Positions 1 through 7,274 of a stretch of 32,585 nucleotides of DNA are shown here, in pieces; position 1 is the stretch's first letter; each line of letters opens with the position of its first letter. The notes beneath the pieces were generated by a model, which was not told the DNA's origin, did no database searches, and saw only the letters and a program-made list of their open reading frames with translations. The translations under genes and the position numbers were made by a program. The DNA comes from Alphaproteobacteria bacterium (GTDB taxonomy: Bacteria > Pseudomonadota > Alphaproteobacteria > Caulobacterales > Hyphomonadaceae), in the NCBI GenBank assembly GCA_018969425.1, contig JAGWYJ010000038.1, positions 1-32,585 on the forward strand, given 5' to 3'.

Positions 1-111
1 GACAGCACCTTCCTGATGATCCCGGACGCCGATCACAACGTCCATCTCGACGCGCCAGCCCTCGTGAACAGAACGATCCGCGACTGGCTTGATGCAAGAC
101 GGGAAGACTGA
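1..111 (+). CDS. Alpha/beta hydrolase, C-terminal fragment
   Basis: This is an open frame running from the window edge to TGA at 109-111; only the last 36 residues are present. The fragment reads ...MIPDADHNVHLDAP... followed by a short amphipathic helix ending RDWLDARRED. A histidine in a D-x-D-H-N-V-H-L context just before a final helix is the usual place of the catalytic His in alpha/beta hydrolase-fold enzymes, which is the basis for the call. The start, nucleophile and acid lie outside the window, so substrate cannot be inferred. It is separated from the next gene by a 381-bp gap and is probably a different transcription unit. Confidence 0.55.
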   Translation, partial: DSTFLMIPDADHNVHLDAPALVNRTIRDWLDARRED

Positions 112-492
112 CCGCAAAATCTGGCCAAGAACCTGCGGCGCTCAATCCGCCAAACCCCACCTCTCGTCAGAGGTTCGTCTCAGGACTGTCGCGATGGATG
201 ATGCGTGGCGATCCTGACGACCTCGACGACCAAGGGTTCAGACGGACTGAGACAAGGGGCTTGCGGCGGCGAGATGCGCCGCGCCCGCATCCATTCGGGA
301 CCGCTAACCCGAATCTCTCAGACCCGCCACCTCGTCGCCCAAGTAAAATACCAGAAAGGAAGCATTCTACAGAATTAGGAGAAAAAATACCGTTCATGGT
401 CGACTTGAAACGAAAATATCGGGAATCTGATATTTTACATTTCCTGGATTCCTGCTCATCTGCCCCTCGGTTTGACACAGTCGAGGCGCGGC
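112..492. other. Intergenic gap with AT-rich island
   Basis: This 381-bp stretch has no convincing gene. About 340-460 is conspicuously AT-rich against GC-rich surroundings. It holds two direct copies of AAAATACC (345-352 and 384-391, 39 bp start to start) and an inverted repeat at 413-436. The frames open here on both strands have no family-like content and no ribosome binding site. I interpret the AT-rich part as the promoter/operator region of the serine hydrolase that begins at 493. Confidence 0.5.
405..436 (+). promoter_or_regulatory. Putative promoter overlapped by inverted repeat
   Basis: TTGAAA at 405-410 and GATATT at 429-434 (18-bp spacer) form a plausible sigma70-like promoter. 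A perfect 8-bp inverted repeat, AAAATATC (413-420) and GATATTTT (429-436) with an 8-nt spacer, covers the spacer and the -10. No U-rich tail follows, so an operator is more likely than a terminator. It lies 57-80 nt upstream of the ATG at 493. No bound regulator is identified. Confidence 0.4.
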
Positions 493-2445
493 ATGCGAAA
501 GCTCTTACTGGTGGTGGCCCTTTGTCTTGCTCTGCCGACTATCGCCCGGCCGGCCATCGCTCAGACGCGTCCTGATCTGAGCGCAGCGGCGCTCTCGGCG
601 TGGGCAGATAGCGTCTATGGCGAAGCGGTCAGGAGAGGACGAATTGACGGCGCTGTGGTGAGCGTTGTCGTTGATGGCGAGCCGCGATTTCTGAGCGGGT
701 ATGGGTATGCAAACACCCAGACGCGCACCCCGGTTGACCCGGAAACGACAACGTTTCGCCTCGGCTCGGTGAGCAAAACCTTTGCAGCCGTCGCCATCGC
801 CCAGCTTCAGGCGAAAGGCCGGCTTCCCGGACTGAACGAACCGATCTCGTCGTTTCTGGGCGCACGCGCCCCGCTGGACGAGACAGATACGCCGATCACC
901 CTGCGCCATCTGCTGACCCACAGCGCTGGCCTCGATGAACAGCTCTTTGGGCTGGCGACATTCAGGCAGGACGAACAGACAAGCCCGCAGCCTCGCATCG
1001 TGCGCGCCCCCGGAATCTATACAAGCTATTCAAACACCGGCTTCGGACTGCTCGCGACAGCTGCGGAGAGCGCAAGCGGACTGAGCTATGCAGAAGTGCT
1101 GCAGCAGCAGATTTTCACACCTCTTGGGATGTCGGGAGCACGCCTGCGGACCACGATCGCCCCGGACACCTCCCTCGCCACAGGCTCCTATCGCGCTCCC
1201 GACGGGACTGTGTGGCCGATGGCGACCGACCGGATGCTTCGTCTCGATCGCGCCGCAAGCGGCGGCGTCGAGGCGAGCGGCAGGGATATGCAAGCCTACA
1301 TGATCGCCCTCCTCGATCGCGGCGCTGAAGGAAAGATCCCCGACCTGGACGCCTCAACATTCGCACCGCTTTTCCAGGAGCAGGCGCGAAGGCATCCAGC
1401 CGTCAACGGTTTCGGAATGGGGTTCTTCCTCTCTGACTGGAACGGCATGCGGGTTGTGGAGCATGGCGGCGTTCTGCCAGGAGCGCGGGCCTACCTTCAT
1501 CTGATTCCCGAATGGAATGTCGGAGTGTTCACCGCCATCAGCGGCGAGCCGGCCGCCCCCCCGCCTCTCACCGATCCCGCAAAATGGGCTTATGGACCGA
1601 AGGCAGGCCAGCCGGCGCTTCGCCTGCTGAGCCTGAGCGAGATGCGCGCAGAAAACCTCTCCATGCTGCTCGGCCCCCTTGTCGAACCGGCGCACGAGAC
1701 CACAGCGGGAACCGCCTTCGAGATCGCAGGAACCTACGCACCCGAGCGCCGGAACAGAACCAGCATCGAGCGGGCGCTGGATCTGGTGCGCGCAGAAGCA
1801 TTCGTGCGCCGCATCGAGGCGCTGTCGCCGACGAAAATTCGCGTCGATGGCCGGGAATTCGACGAAATTCGTCCCGGCGTATTCTGGCGAAAGGCCTCCG
1901 GCACAGGCGATACGATGGGTTTCTACGACACCCTCGTTCGCCTGCCTGGCGCAACCCGGGCCGACGACGCCTTCACCTTTGTCTACAATGACATGGATTT
2001 TGTCCGGGCCGGCCCCGCTGACAATATCGTGCTTCAGAAGGGACTTCTGCAACTTGGGACCCTTGCTGGTTTAAGCGGCCTGCTCTTCTGGCTGGGCGGG
2101 CGTTCAACCCGCCTGTCATCGATCTCGGCCCTGGGAATGACGGCAGGCGGGCTCTCCATGTTCGCAAGCCTCAACGCGGGCTTTTCTCAGAATCAGTCTC
2201 CGATCAGCGACTGGGGCGCAGGCGAGATCGGACGCGGGGTCCTCCTCGCCGCCTCAGGAAACCTCTTCGCCGCGAGCGCGCTTGGCGTGATCCTCGTCGC
2301 ACTCTATGCGGCCATACGAGGCCCGGGCGGCGAGGGTTGGATCAAGATCGTTCGCCTCAGCCATCATCTTCTGCTTTCGATTGCCGCCCTCGGGGCCCTG
2401 TTTGCGCTCTCCGCCCTTCAGCTTATCGGATGGAACGCACCGTAA
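493..2445 (+). CDS. Secreted serine hydrolase (beta-lactamase/PBP fold) with C-terminal membrane domain
   Basis: This is a 650-residue protein of the class C beta-lactamase/D-Ala-D-Ala carboxypeptidase-like superfamily. The ATG at 493 is chosen over an upstream TTG at 472 because GAGG (483-486) precedes it and it begins directly with a signal peptide (MRKLLLVVALCLALP...AIAQ, cut near residue 24). Active-site motifs are complete: SVSK (Ser92, Lys95), YSN (Tyr179) and HGG (His324). After a beta-rich linker, roughly residues 515-650 contain four hydrophobic segments, so the catalytic domain should sit in the periplasm, anchored by a four-helix C-terminal domain. Likely substrates are peptides, amides or esters; the fold alone does not decide. 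The gene has the same architecture as the one at 23142-25124, suggesting paralogues. Confidence 0.85.
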   Translation: MRKLLLVVALCLALPTIARPAIAQTRPDLSAAALSAWADSVYGEAVRRGRIDGAVVSVVVDGEPRFLSGYGYANTQTRTPVDPETTTFRLGSVSKTFAAVAIAQLQAKGRLPGLNEPISSFLGARAPLDETDTPITLRHLLTHSAGLDEQLFGLATFRQDEQTSPQPRIVRAPGIYTSYSNTGFGLLATAAESASGLSYAEVLQQQIFTPLGMSGARLRTTIAPDTSLATGSYRAPDGTVWPMATDRMLRLDRAASGGVEASGRDMQAYMIALLDRGAEGKIPDLDASTFAPLFQEQARRHPAVNGFGMGFFLSDWNGMRVVEHGGVLPGARAYLHLIPEWNVGVFTAISGEPAAPPPLTDPAKWAYGPKAGQPALRLLSLSEMRAENLSMLLGPLVEPAHETTAGTAFEIAGTYAPERRNRTSIERALDLVRAEAFVRRIEALSPTKIRVDGREFDEIRPGVFWRKASGTGDTMGFYDTLVRLPGATRADDAFTFVYNDMDFVRAGPADNIVLQKGLLQLGTLAGLSGLLFWLGGRSTRLSSISALGMTAGGLSMFASLNAGFSQNQSPISDWGAGEIGRGVLLAASGNLFAASALGVILVALYAAIRGPGGEGWIKIVRLSHHLLLSIAALGALFALSALQLIGWNAP

Positions 2446-2526
2446 GCCCTGTACCTGCCGCCCGCAGCCTCTCACACGATGACGATAAAGGTCCGACATG
2501 ACCGCAGAGGCCCGCACGCCGCGCCC

Positions 2527-3102
2527 TCAGGCCTTACGTCGTCCTCCGCGATCAGCAGGACGCCCCCCGCGCAATCGCGCTGACGGCTTGATCCTCGAAC
2601 GCTCCTTCGCTGGCGGGCGAGGCGGCGCTGACTTCGGCTCCCCTCGAAGAGGCAGCGCCGTCTGATACTTCACCTGCTTGAGCGCAAAACTTGACCTGAT
2701 CTGAGAGACGCCGGGCGTCTCGGACAAATGCCCGACTATAAAATCCCGCAGATGAGCGGTGTCCCGAACCACCACGCGCAGAAGGTAATCCGCATCGCCC
2801 GACATGAGATAGCACTCCATCACCTCGGGCATATCGGCGATCCGCGCCTCAAACACATCAAGCACCTCTCTGGACTGTCGCTCGAGAGACACCTGAATGA
2901 AAACGCTGACCACGGCGCCGACCGCTTCAGGATCAAGAAGCGCGACGTAACGCGATATGATCCCGGCCTCCTCCAGCGCTCTGACACGCGCAAGGCATGG
3001 CGAAGGCGAAAGCCCCACCCGGGACGAGAGATCCACATTCGAGAGACGTCCGCTGTCCTGAAGCTCGGAGAGGATCCGAATATCGATATCGTCAAGTTCC
3101 AC
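2527..3102 (-). CDS. Lrp/AsnC family transcriptional regulator
   Basis: This is a 191-residue feast/famine regulator. An N-terminal AsnC-type HTH (MELDDIDIRILSEL..., then VGLSPSPCLARVRALEEAG, about residues 1-55) is followed by the RAM ligand-binding/oligomerisation domain (about 65-145, with MPEVMECYLMSGDADYLLRV). The GTG at 3102 gives the canonical family N terminus and has GGAA six bases upstream; a TTG at 3114 would add four residues and lacks a ribosome site. The family is normally about 150-165 residues. Here a basic Pro/Arg-rich tail of about 38 residues follows the RAM domain. It is divergent from the 2-oxo acid dehydrogenase operon and probably controls it, as Lrp-type BkdR and MdeR control neighbouring 2-oxo acid dehydrogenase genes in Pseudomonas. 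The effector (amino or 2-oxo acid) is unknown. Confidence 0.9.
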   Translation of the reverse strand: MELDDIDIRILSELQDSGRLSNVDLSSRVGLSPSPCLARVRALEEAGIISRYVALLDPEAVGAVVSVFIQVSLERQSREVLDVFEARIADMPEVMECYLMSGDADYLLRVVVRDTAHLRDFIVGHLSETPGVSQIRSSFALKQVKYQTALPLRGEPKSAPPRPPAKERSRIKPSARLRGGRPADRGGRRKA

Positions 3103-3119
3103 GATCTGTTCCAATAAAT

Positions 3120-3162
3120 CTGAAAACTACACGTATAGCAGCATATAATGCCGATAATCGTG
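3120..3162. promoter_or_regulatory. Divergent promoter with 33-bp operator-like dyad
   Basis: A perfect TATAAT lies at 3144-3149, with CTGAAA at 3120-3125 as a weak -35 (18-bp spacer), reading toward the E1 gene. The -10 sits inside a dyad centred on 3146: core GCAT-ATA-ATGC (3141-3151), outer arms CACG (3130-3133) and CGTG (3159-3162), with 11 of 16 positions paired over 3130-3162. The position between a divergent Lrp-family gene and its presumed target makes it a good candidate binding site for that regulator, with repression by promoter occlusion and autoregulation both possible. Confidence 0.5.
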
Positions 3163-3242
3163 GAATAGAAGATAAGTTCGGCAGGACATGCGGCGCCCCA
3201 GAAACTAGTCTCCCGACGGTCAGCCCCCGTGGGAGTATGCTC

Positions 3243-5918
3243 ATGACCCGGCCTTTCGGCTTCCCATCACCTCGCCCGGCCGGATCCGACCCCGATCCGG
3301 AGGAAACCGCGGACTGGCTCGCCGCTCTTGAAAGCGTGGCGCGTGAGAGCGGGGACGAGCGGGCGCGTTTTCTGCTCGCGCAGCTGGAGCAGCACGCACA
3401 GGACACGGGCCTCGCGACCGGCGTCCTGCCGTATTCGCCCTACAGGAACTCCATCTCACTCGAACGTCAGCCGCCTTACCCGGGCGACCTTGCTCTTGAG
3501 GAGCGGATCACCTCGATCATGCGATGGAACGCCCTCGCCATGGTCGTTCGGGCCAACAAAGCCTACGGCGAACTGGGCGGGCACGTCGCCAGCTACGCCT
3601 CCGCGGCCGAGATCTTTGAGGTCGGCTTCAATCACTTCTTCAGGGGACCGGAGGCCAATGGCGGGGACCTTGTCTATTACCAGCCTCATTCAGCGCCGGG
3701 GATTTATGCGCGCGCCTTTCTCGAAGGCCGCCTCAGCGCCGACCACCTCGCCAACTATCGTCAGGAGATCTCAGGGCGCGGCCTGTGCTCCTACCCCCAC
3801 CCGTGGCTCATGCCCGACTTCTGGCAGTTCCCGACCGGATCGATGGGAATAGGCCCGATAAACGCCGTCTATCAGGCGCGCTTCATGCGTTATCTCGACA
3901 ACCGGGGCCTGAGCGACAACGCCCAACGGCATGTCTGGGGCATTTTCGGCGATGGGGAAATGGACGAACCCGAGTCGATGGCGGGACTGTCGATTGCAGC
4001 CCGCGAAGGGCTGGACAACCTGACCTTCATCATCAATTGCAACCTCCAGCGCCTCGATGGGCCCGTGAGGGGAAATGGGCAGATCATCCAGGAACTCGAG
4101 CGCTCATTCCTTGGCCAGGGATGGAACGTCATCAAGGTTCTCTGGGGATCCGAATGGGATCCGATTTTCGCGAGGGATACGAACCACGCCTTCCTCAGAC
4201 GCTTTGCAATGACGGTTGACGGCACCTACCAGACGCTTGGCGCCAAGGATGGGACTTACAATCTCGCCCGCTTCTTTCACGACGATCCGGAGATTAGGGC
4301 GCTGGTCTCACACATGTCGGCGAGGGATGTCGAGGGCCTGCGCCGCGGCGGCCATGACATGCGTAAGCTCCACGCCGCCTTCAGGGCGGCCCGTGAAACG
4401 AAAGGCCGCCCGACGGTTATCCTGGCGAAGACGAAGAAGGGCTACGGCATGGGTGACGCCGGCGAAAGCCGGATGACCTCGCATCAGGCCAAGAAGCTCG
4501 ATATCGACGCGCTTCTGGAGTTCCGTGACCGCTTCGATCTGCCGCTGACAAACGCGCAGGTCGAGGCGCTGGACTTTGTGCGTCCGGCTGACGCCTCCCC
4601 CGAGATCGAATACCTCCAAGACCGTCGGCGCGCCCTTGGCGGCCTCATCCCGACGCGACGCACCGCGGCCCCGAAGGTGAGCATCCCGAGGACAGGGGAG
4701 TACGCAGAGTTTGCGCTCGCCGCTGATGGAAAGGAGATGTCAACCACAGTCGCCGCCGTGCGTCTCCTGTCGAACCTCCTGAAAGATCCGGTCCTGGGAC
4801 CAAGACTGGTGCCTATCGTCGCTGACGAGGCGCGGACATTCGGCATGGCCAACCTGTTCCGTCAGGTCGGCATCTACTCGCCGTCCGGCCAGCTCTACGA
4901 ACCCGAAGATGCAGGTTCAATGCTCTCCTATCGCGAAGCCGTGAACGGTCAGCTTCTCGAGGAGGGCATCACCGAAGCAGGCGCTCTCTCATCATGGGTA
5001 GCGGCGGCGACCGCCTACAGCACGCACGGAATGCGCATGCTCCCCGTGTACATCTATTACTCAATGTTTGGTTTTCAGCGCGTGGGCGATCTCATCTGGG
5101 CGGCCGCCGATCAGCGCGCGCGGGGCTTCCTGATCGGAGCGACGGCAGGAAAGACGACCCTTGGAGGAGAGGGTCTTCAGCATCAGGACGGCGTCAGCCA
5201 CCTGATCGCCTCCACCATTCCGAACTGCCGGGCCTATGACCCCGCTTACGCCTATGAGCTGGCGGTGATCATGGATCATGGCGCGCGTCGCATGCTCGAA
5301 GAGGATAATGACGAGTTCTACTACCTCACCGCGATGAACGAGACCTATCCCCATCCCTCCCTGCCCGCAGGCGCGGAAGCCGACATCATTCGCGGCCTCC
5401 ATAGGATCTCGCCAAAACGAAAGGCGAAGGCTCAGGCCCGTCTTCTTGGATCGGGCGCCATCCTGCAGGAGGTTCGCGCCGCAGCCGATCTCCTGAAAAA
5501 CGACTGGGACATCGACGTCGACGTCTTCAGCGCCACAAGCTACCCGGAACTCGCCCGCGAGGCTCAGGAGATCGAACGCGCGAACCTGTTTGGAATCCCG
5601 GGAGCGCCCCGCCGGAGCCATATCGCCACTCTCCTGCCCGGTTCAGCGCCAGTGATTGCTACAACCGATTATGTCCGCGCGCTGCCCCAGCTGATCGCGC
5701 CTTTCGTAGAGGGTCGTTTCATAGCCCTCGGCGCTGACGGTTTCGGCCGATCCGATACCCGGACACGCCTGAGAGAGTTCTTCGAGGTCAGCCGGTTCCA
5801 CATCGTTCTTGCGACCCTCGGCGCCCTTGCAGAGGCCGGAGGCGACAGCGAACGCATCGCGCGCGCCATCACTCGCTACGGGCTGTCCGTCCCTCTCGAC
5901 CCGTCCTGGAGACGGTAG
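3243..5918 (+). CDS. aceE: Pyruvate (2-oxo acid) dehydrogenase E1 component, homodimeric type
   Basis: This 891-residue thiamine-diphosphate enzyme decarboxylates pyruvate (or a close 2-oxo acid such as 2-oxobutyrate) and reductively acylates the lipoyl group of E2. The length matches E. coli AceE (887). Visible landmarks are DWLAALESV near the N terminus, GGHVAS (His114), the ThDP/Mg motif GDGEMDEPES (236-245) with INCN (264-267) then LQRLDGPV, RRGGHD (His371), IADEARTFGM, EGLQHQDG and GTDGFGRSD-like GADGFGRSD near the C terminus. The ATG at 3243 is chosen because GGGAG (3231-3235) lies seven bases upstream; the ATG at 3237 is too close to it. It is the first gene of an E1-E2-E3 operon. Homodimeric E1 is less usual in alphaproteobacteria, which mostly use PdhA/PdhB, so this may be a second, inducible complex. 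MdeB of Pseudomonas putida is a homologous 2-oxobutyrate-related alternative. Confidence 0.93.
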   Translation: MTRPFGFPSPRPAGSDPDPEETADWLAALESVARESGDERARFLLAQLEQHAQDTGLATGVLPYSPYRNSISLERQPPYPGDLALEERITSIMRWNALAMVVRANKAYGELGGHVASYASAAEIFEVGFNHFFRGPEANGGDLVYYQPHSAPGIYARAFLEGRLSADHLANYRQEISGRGLCSYPHPWLMPDFWQFPTGSMGIGPINAVYQARFMRYLDNRGLSDNAQRHVWGIFGDGEMDEPESMAGLSIAAREGLDNLTFIINCNLQRLDGPVRGNGQIIQELERSFLGQGWNVIKVLWGSEWDPIFARDTNHAFLRRFAMTVDGTYQTLGAKDGTYNLARFFHDDPEIRALVSHMSARDVEGLRRGGHDMRKLHAAFRAARETKGRPTVILAKTKKGYGMGDAGESRMTSHQAKKLDIDALLEFRDRFDLPLTNAQVEALDFVRPADASPEIEYLQDRRRALGGLIPTRRTAAPKVSIPRTGEYAEFALAADGKEMSTTVAAVRLLSNLLKDPVLGPRLVPIVADEARTFGMANLFRQVGIYSPSGQLYEPEDAGSMLSYREAVNGQLLEEGITEAGALSSWVAAATAYSTHGMRMLPVYIYYSMFGFQRVGDLIWAAADQRARGFLIGATAGKTTLGGEGLQHQDGVSHLIASTIPNCRAYDPAYAYELAVIMDHGARRMLEEDNDEFYYLTAMNETYPHPSLPAGAEADIIRGLHRISPKRKAKAQARLLGSGAILQEVRAAADLLKNDWDIDVDVFSATSYPELAREAQEIERANLFGIPGAPRRSHIATLLPGSAPVIATTDYVRALPQLIAPFVEGRFIALGADGFGRSDTRTRLREFFEVSRFHIVLATLGALAEAGGDSERIARAITRYGLSVPLDPSWRR

Positions 5919-5948
5919 GCGTTAAGTGACTTGGCTGAGGAACCTGTC

Positions 5949-7262
5949 ATGACAAATGGTCAAACGGTGACGCTTCCCGATATCGGGGATTATCGGGACG
6001 TGCCCGTCATCGAAATCCACGTCGCCCCTGGCGACATCATCGCCGTGAACGATACGCTGGTCACAATTGAATCGGACAAGGCGACGATCGAGGCGCCCTC
6101 GCCCCTCGCAGGGACGATCAGGGAAGTTCTCGTCTCTCTGGGAACGAAAGTCTCACGTGGCTCGGCCATCGTGATCATCGAGCCATCCGTCATCGATGAG
6201 ACAGGCCCCTTAAGCAACCCTTCCGACCCGACGACGGATCGACCCGCCGAAACCGCCATACCGGAAGAGGACCCGCGCGAGACGCCGGCCCCACCGCCCG
6301 GACCGGCGCCCCAGCCGCCGCGTCCGCAATCTTCGCCGGACCGCCGGGCTGCTGATCAGCGCCCTGCCCACGCCAGCCCCTCGGTGCGCCAGCTGGCGCG
6401 GGAGCTCGGCGTCGACCTGTCGAAGGTCGCGGCAAGCGGGCCAAAGGGACGCATTCTGAAATCCGACGTTCAGGCGTTCGTGAAACGCGCCCTCAGCGCG
6501 CCGGCGGGCGCAGGCGTCGGTCAGATCGGCGCCGACCTCCCCCCCTGGCCCGCCATTGATTTCTCGCGCTTCGGACCGGTCGAGAAACAGGCCCAGTCGC
6601 GCATCCGCAGGATCTCTGCGGCCAACCTGTCCCGTAACTGGCTTCGCATTCCTCATGTCACGAATTTTGATCGCGCCGACATCACTGACCTCGAGACGTT
6701 TCGCAAGGAAGTGAACGAGGAGACCGGCGCCGACGGCGTCCGGCTGACAATGACAGCTTTTCTGATCAAGGCGTCCGCCAGCGCGCTTCGGAAATTTCCG
6801 CGCTTCAATGCGTCCCTCGAAGGCAATGATCTGGTTCTGAAGAGTTACGTCCATATCGGTTTTGCCGCCGACACGCCCGACGGCCTGATTGTGCCTGTTA
6901 TTCGCGACTGCGATCAGAAAGGGGTCTTTCAGATCGCCCGGGAACTGACCGAACTCGCCACGAAGGCTCGAGGCGGAGGCATGACCGCTTCGGATCTTCA
7001 GGGAGGCTGCTTCACGGTGTCCTCTCTGGGCGGCACAGGCGGAGACGGCTTCACGCCGATCATCAATGCGCCGGAAGTCGCTATCCTCGGATCCGGGCGG
7101 GCGAACATCCAGCCGTCGTGGAACGGATCCTCTTTCGAGCCGCGCCTGATCGTCCCGATAAGCCTGTCGTGGGATCACAGGGTCATCGACGGCGTCGGGG
7201 CGGCACGCTTTCTTGGCCATGTGGCGACCGTTCTCGGCGATTTTCGCCGCGCTCTGCTTTGA
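5949..7262 (+). CDS. aceF: Dihydrolipoamide acetyltransferase (E2) of the 2-oxo acid dehydrogenase complex
   Basis: This 437-residue core acyltransferase moves the acyl group from E1-loaded lipoyl arms to CoA. One N-terminal lipoyl domain (about 1-78, lipoylated Lys44 in ESDKAT) is followed by a long Pro/Ala/Arg-rich hinge (about 85-142), a peripheral subunit-binding domain (about 143-179, SVRQLARELGVDLSKV...GRILKSDV) and the catalytic domain with WDHRVIDG (His410, Asp414). E. coli AceF has three lipoyl domains; this has one. The ATG at 5949 has GAGGAA (5937-5942) six bases upstream, so the in-frame TTG at 5931 is not used. It begins 30 bp after the E1 gene and ends 12 bp before E3, which indicates a single operon. 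Confidence 0.93.
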   Translation: MTNGQTVTLPDIGDYRDVPVIEIHVAPGDIIAVNDTLVTIESDKATIEAPSPLAGTIREVLVSLGTKVSRGSAIVIIEPSVIDETGPLSNPSDPTTDRPAETAIPEEDPRETPAPPPGPAPQPPRPQSSPDRRAADQRPAHASPSVRQLARELGVDLSKVAASGPKGRILKSDVQAFVKRALSAPAGAGVGQIGADLPPWPAIDFSRFGPVEKQAQSRIRRISAANLSRNWLRIPHVTNFDRADITDLETFRKEVNEETGADGVRLTMTAFLIKASASALRKFPRFNASLEGNDLVLKSYVHIGFAADTPDGLIVPVIRDCDQKGVFQIARELTELATKARGGGMTASDLQGGCFTVSSLGGTGGDGFTPIINAPEVAILGSGRANIQPSWNGSSFEPRLIVPISLSWDHRVIDGVGAARFLGHVATVLGDFRRALL

Positions 7263-7274
7263 TGGGGCTCTCCC

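Noticed and set aside
472-492. TTG start seven codons upstream of the chosen start of the first serine hydrolase
   Set aside because: It would put a charged stretch before the signal peptide and lacks a ribosome binding site; GAGG sits correctly before the ATG at 493.
2498-2665. Possible 55-codon plus-strand small gene after the first serine hydrolase
   Set aside because: Its content is Arg/Pro/Gly-rich and antisense to the tail of the Lrp-family gene, with no independent support.
6210-7220. Minus-strand open frame (about 336 codons) antisense to E2
   Set aside because: Shadow of the E2 catalytic domain; no ribosome site or domain.
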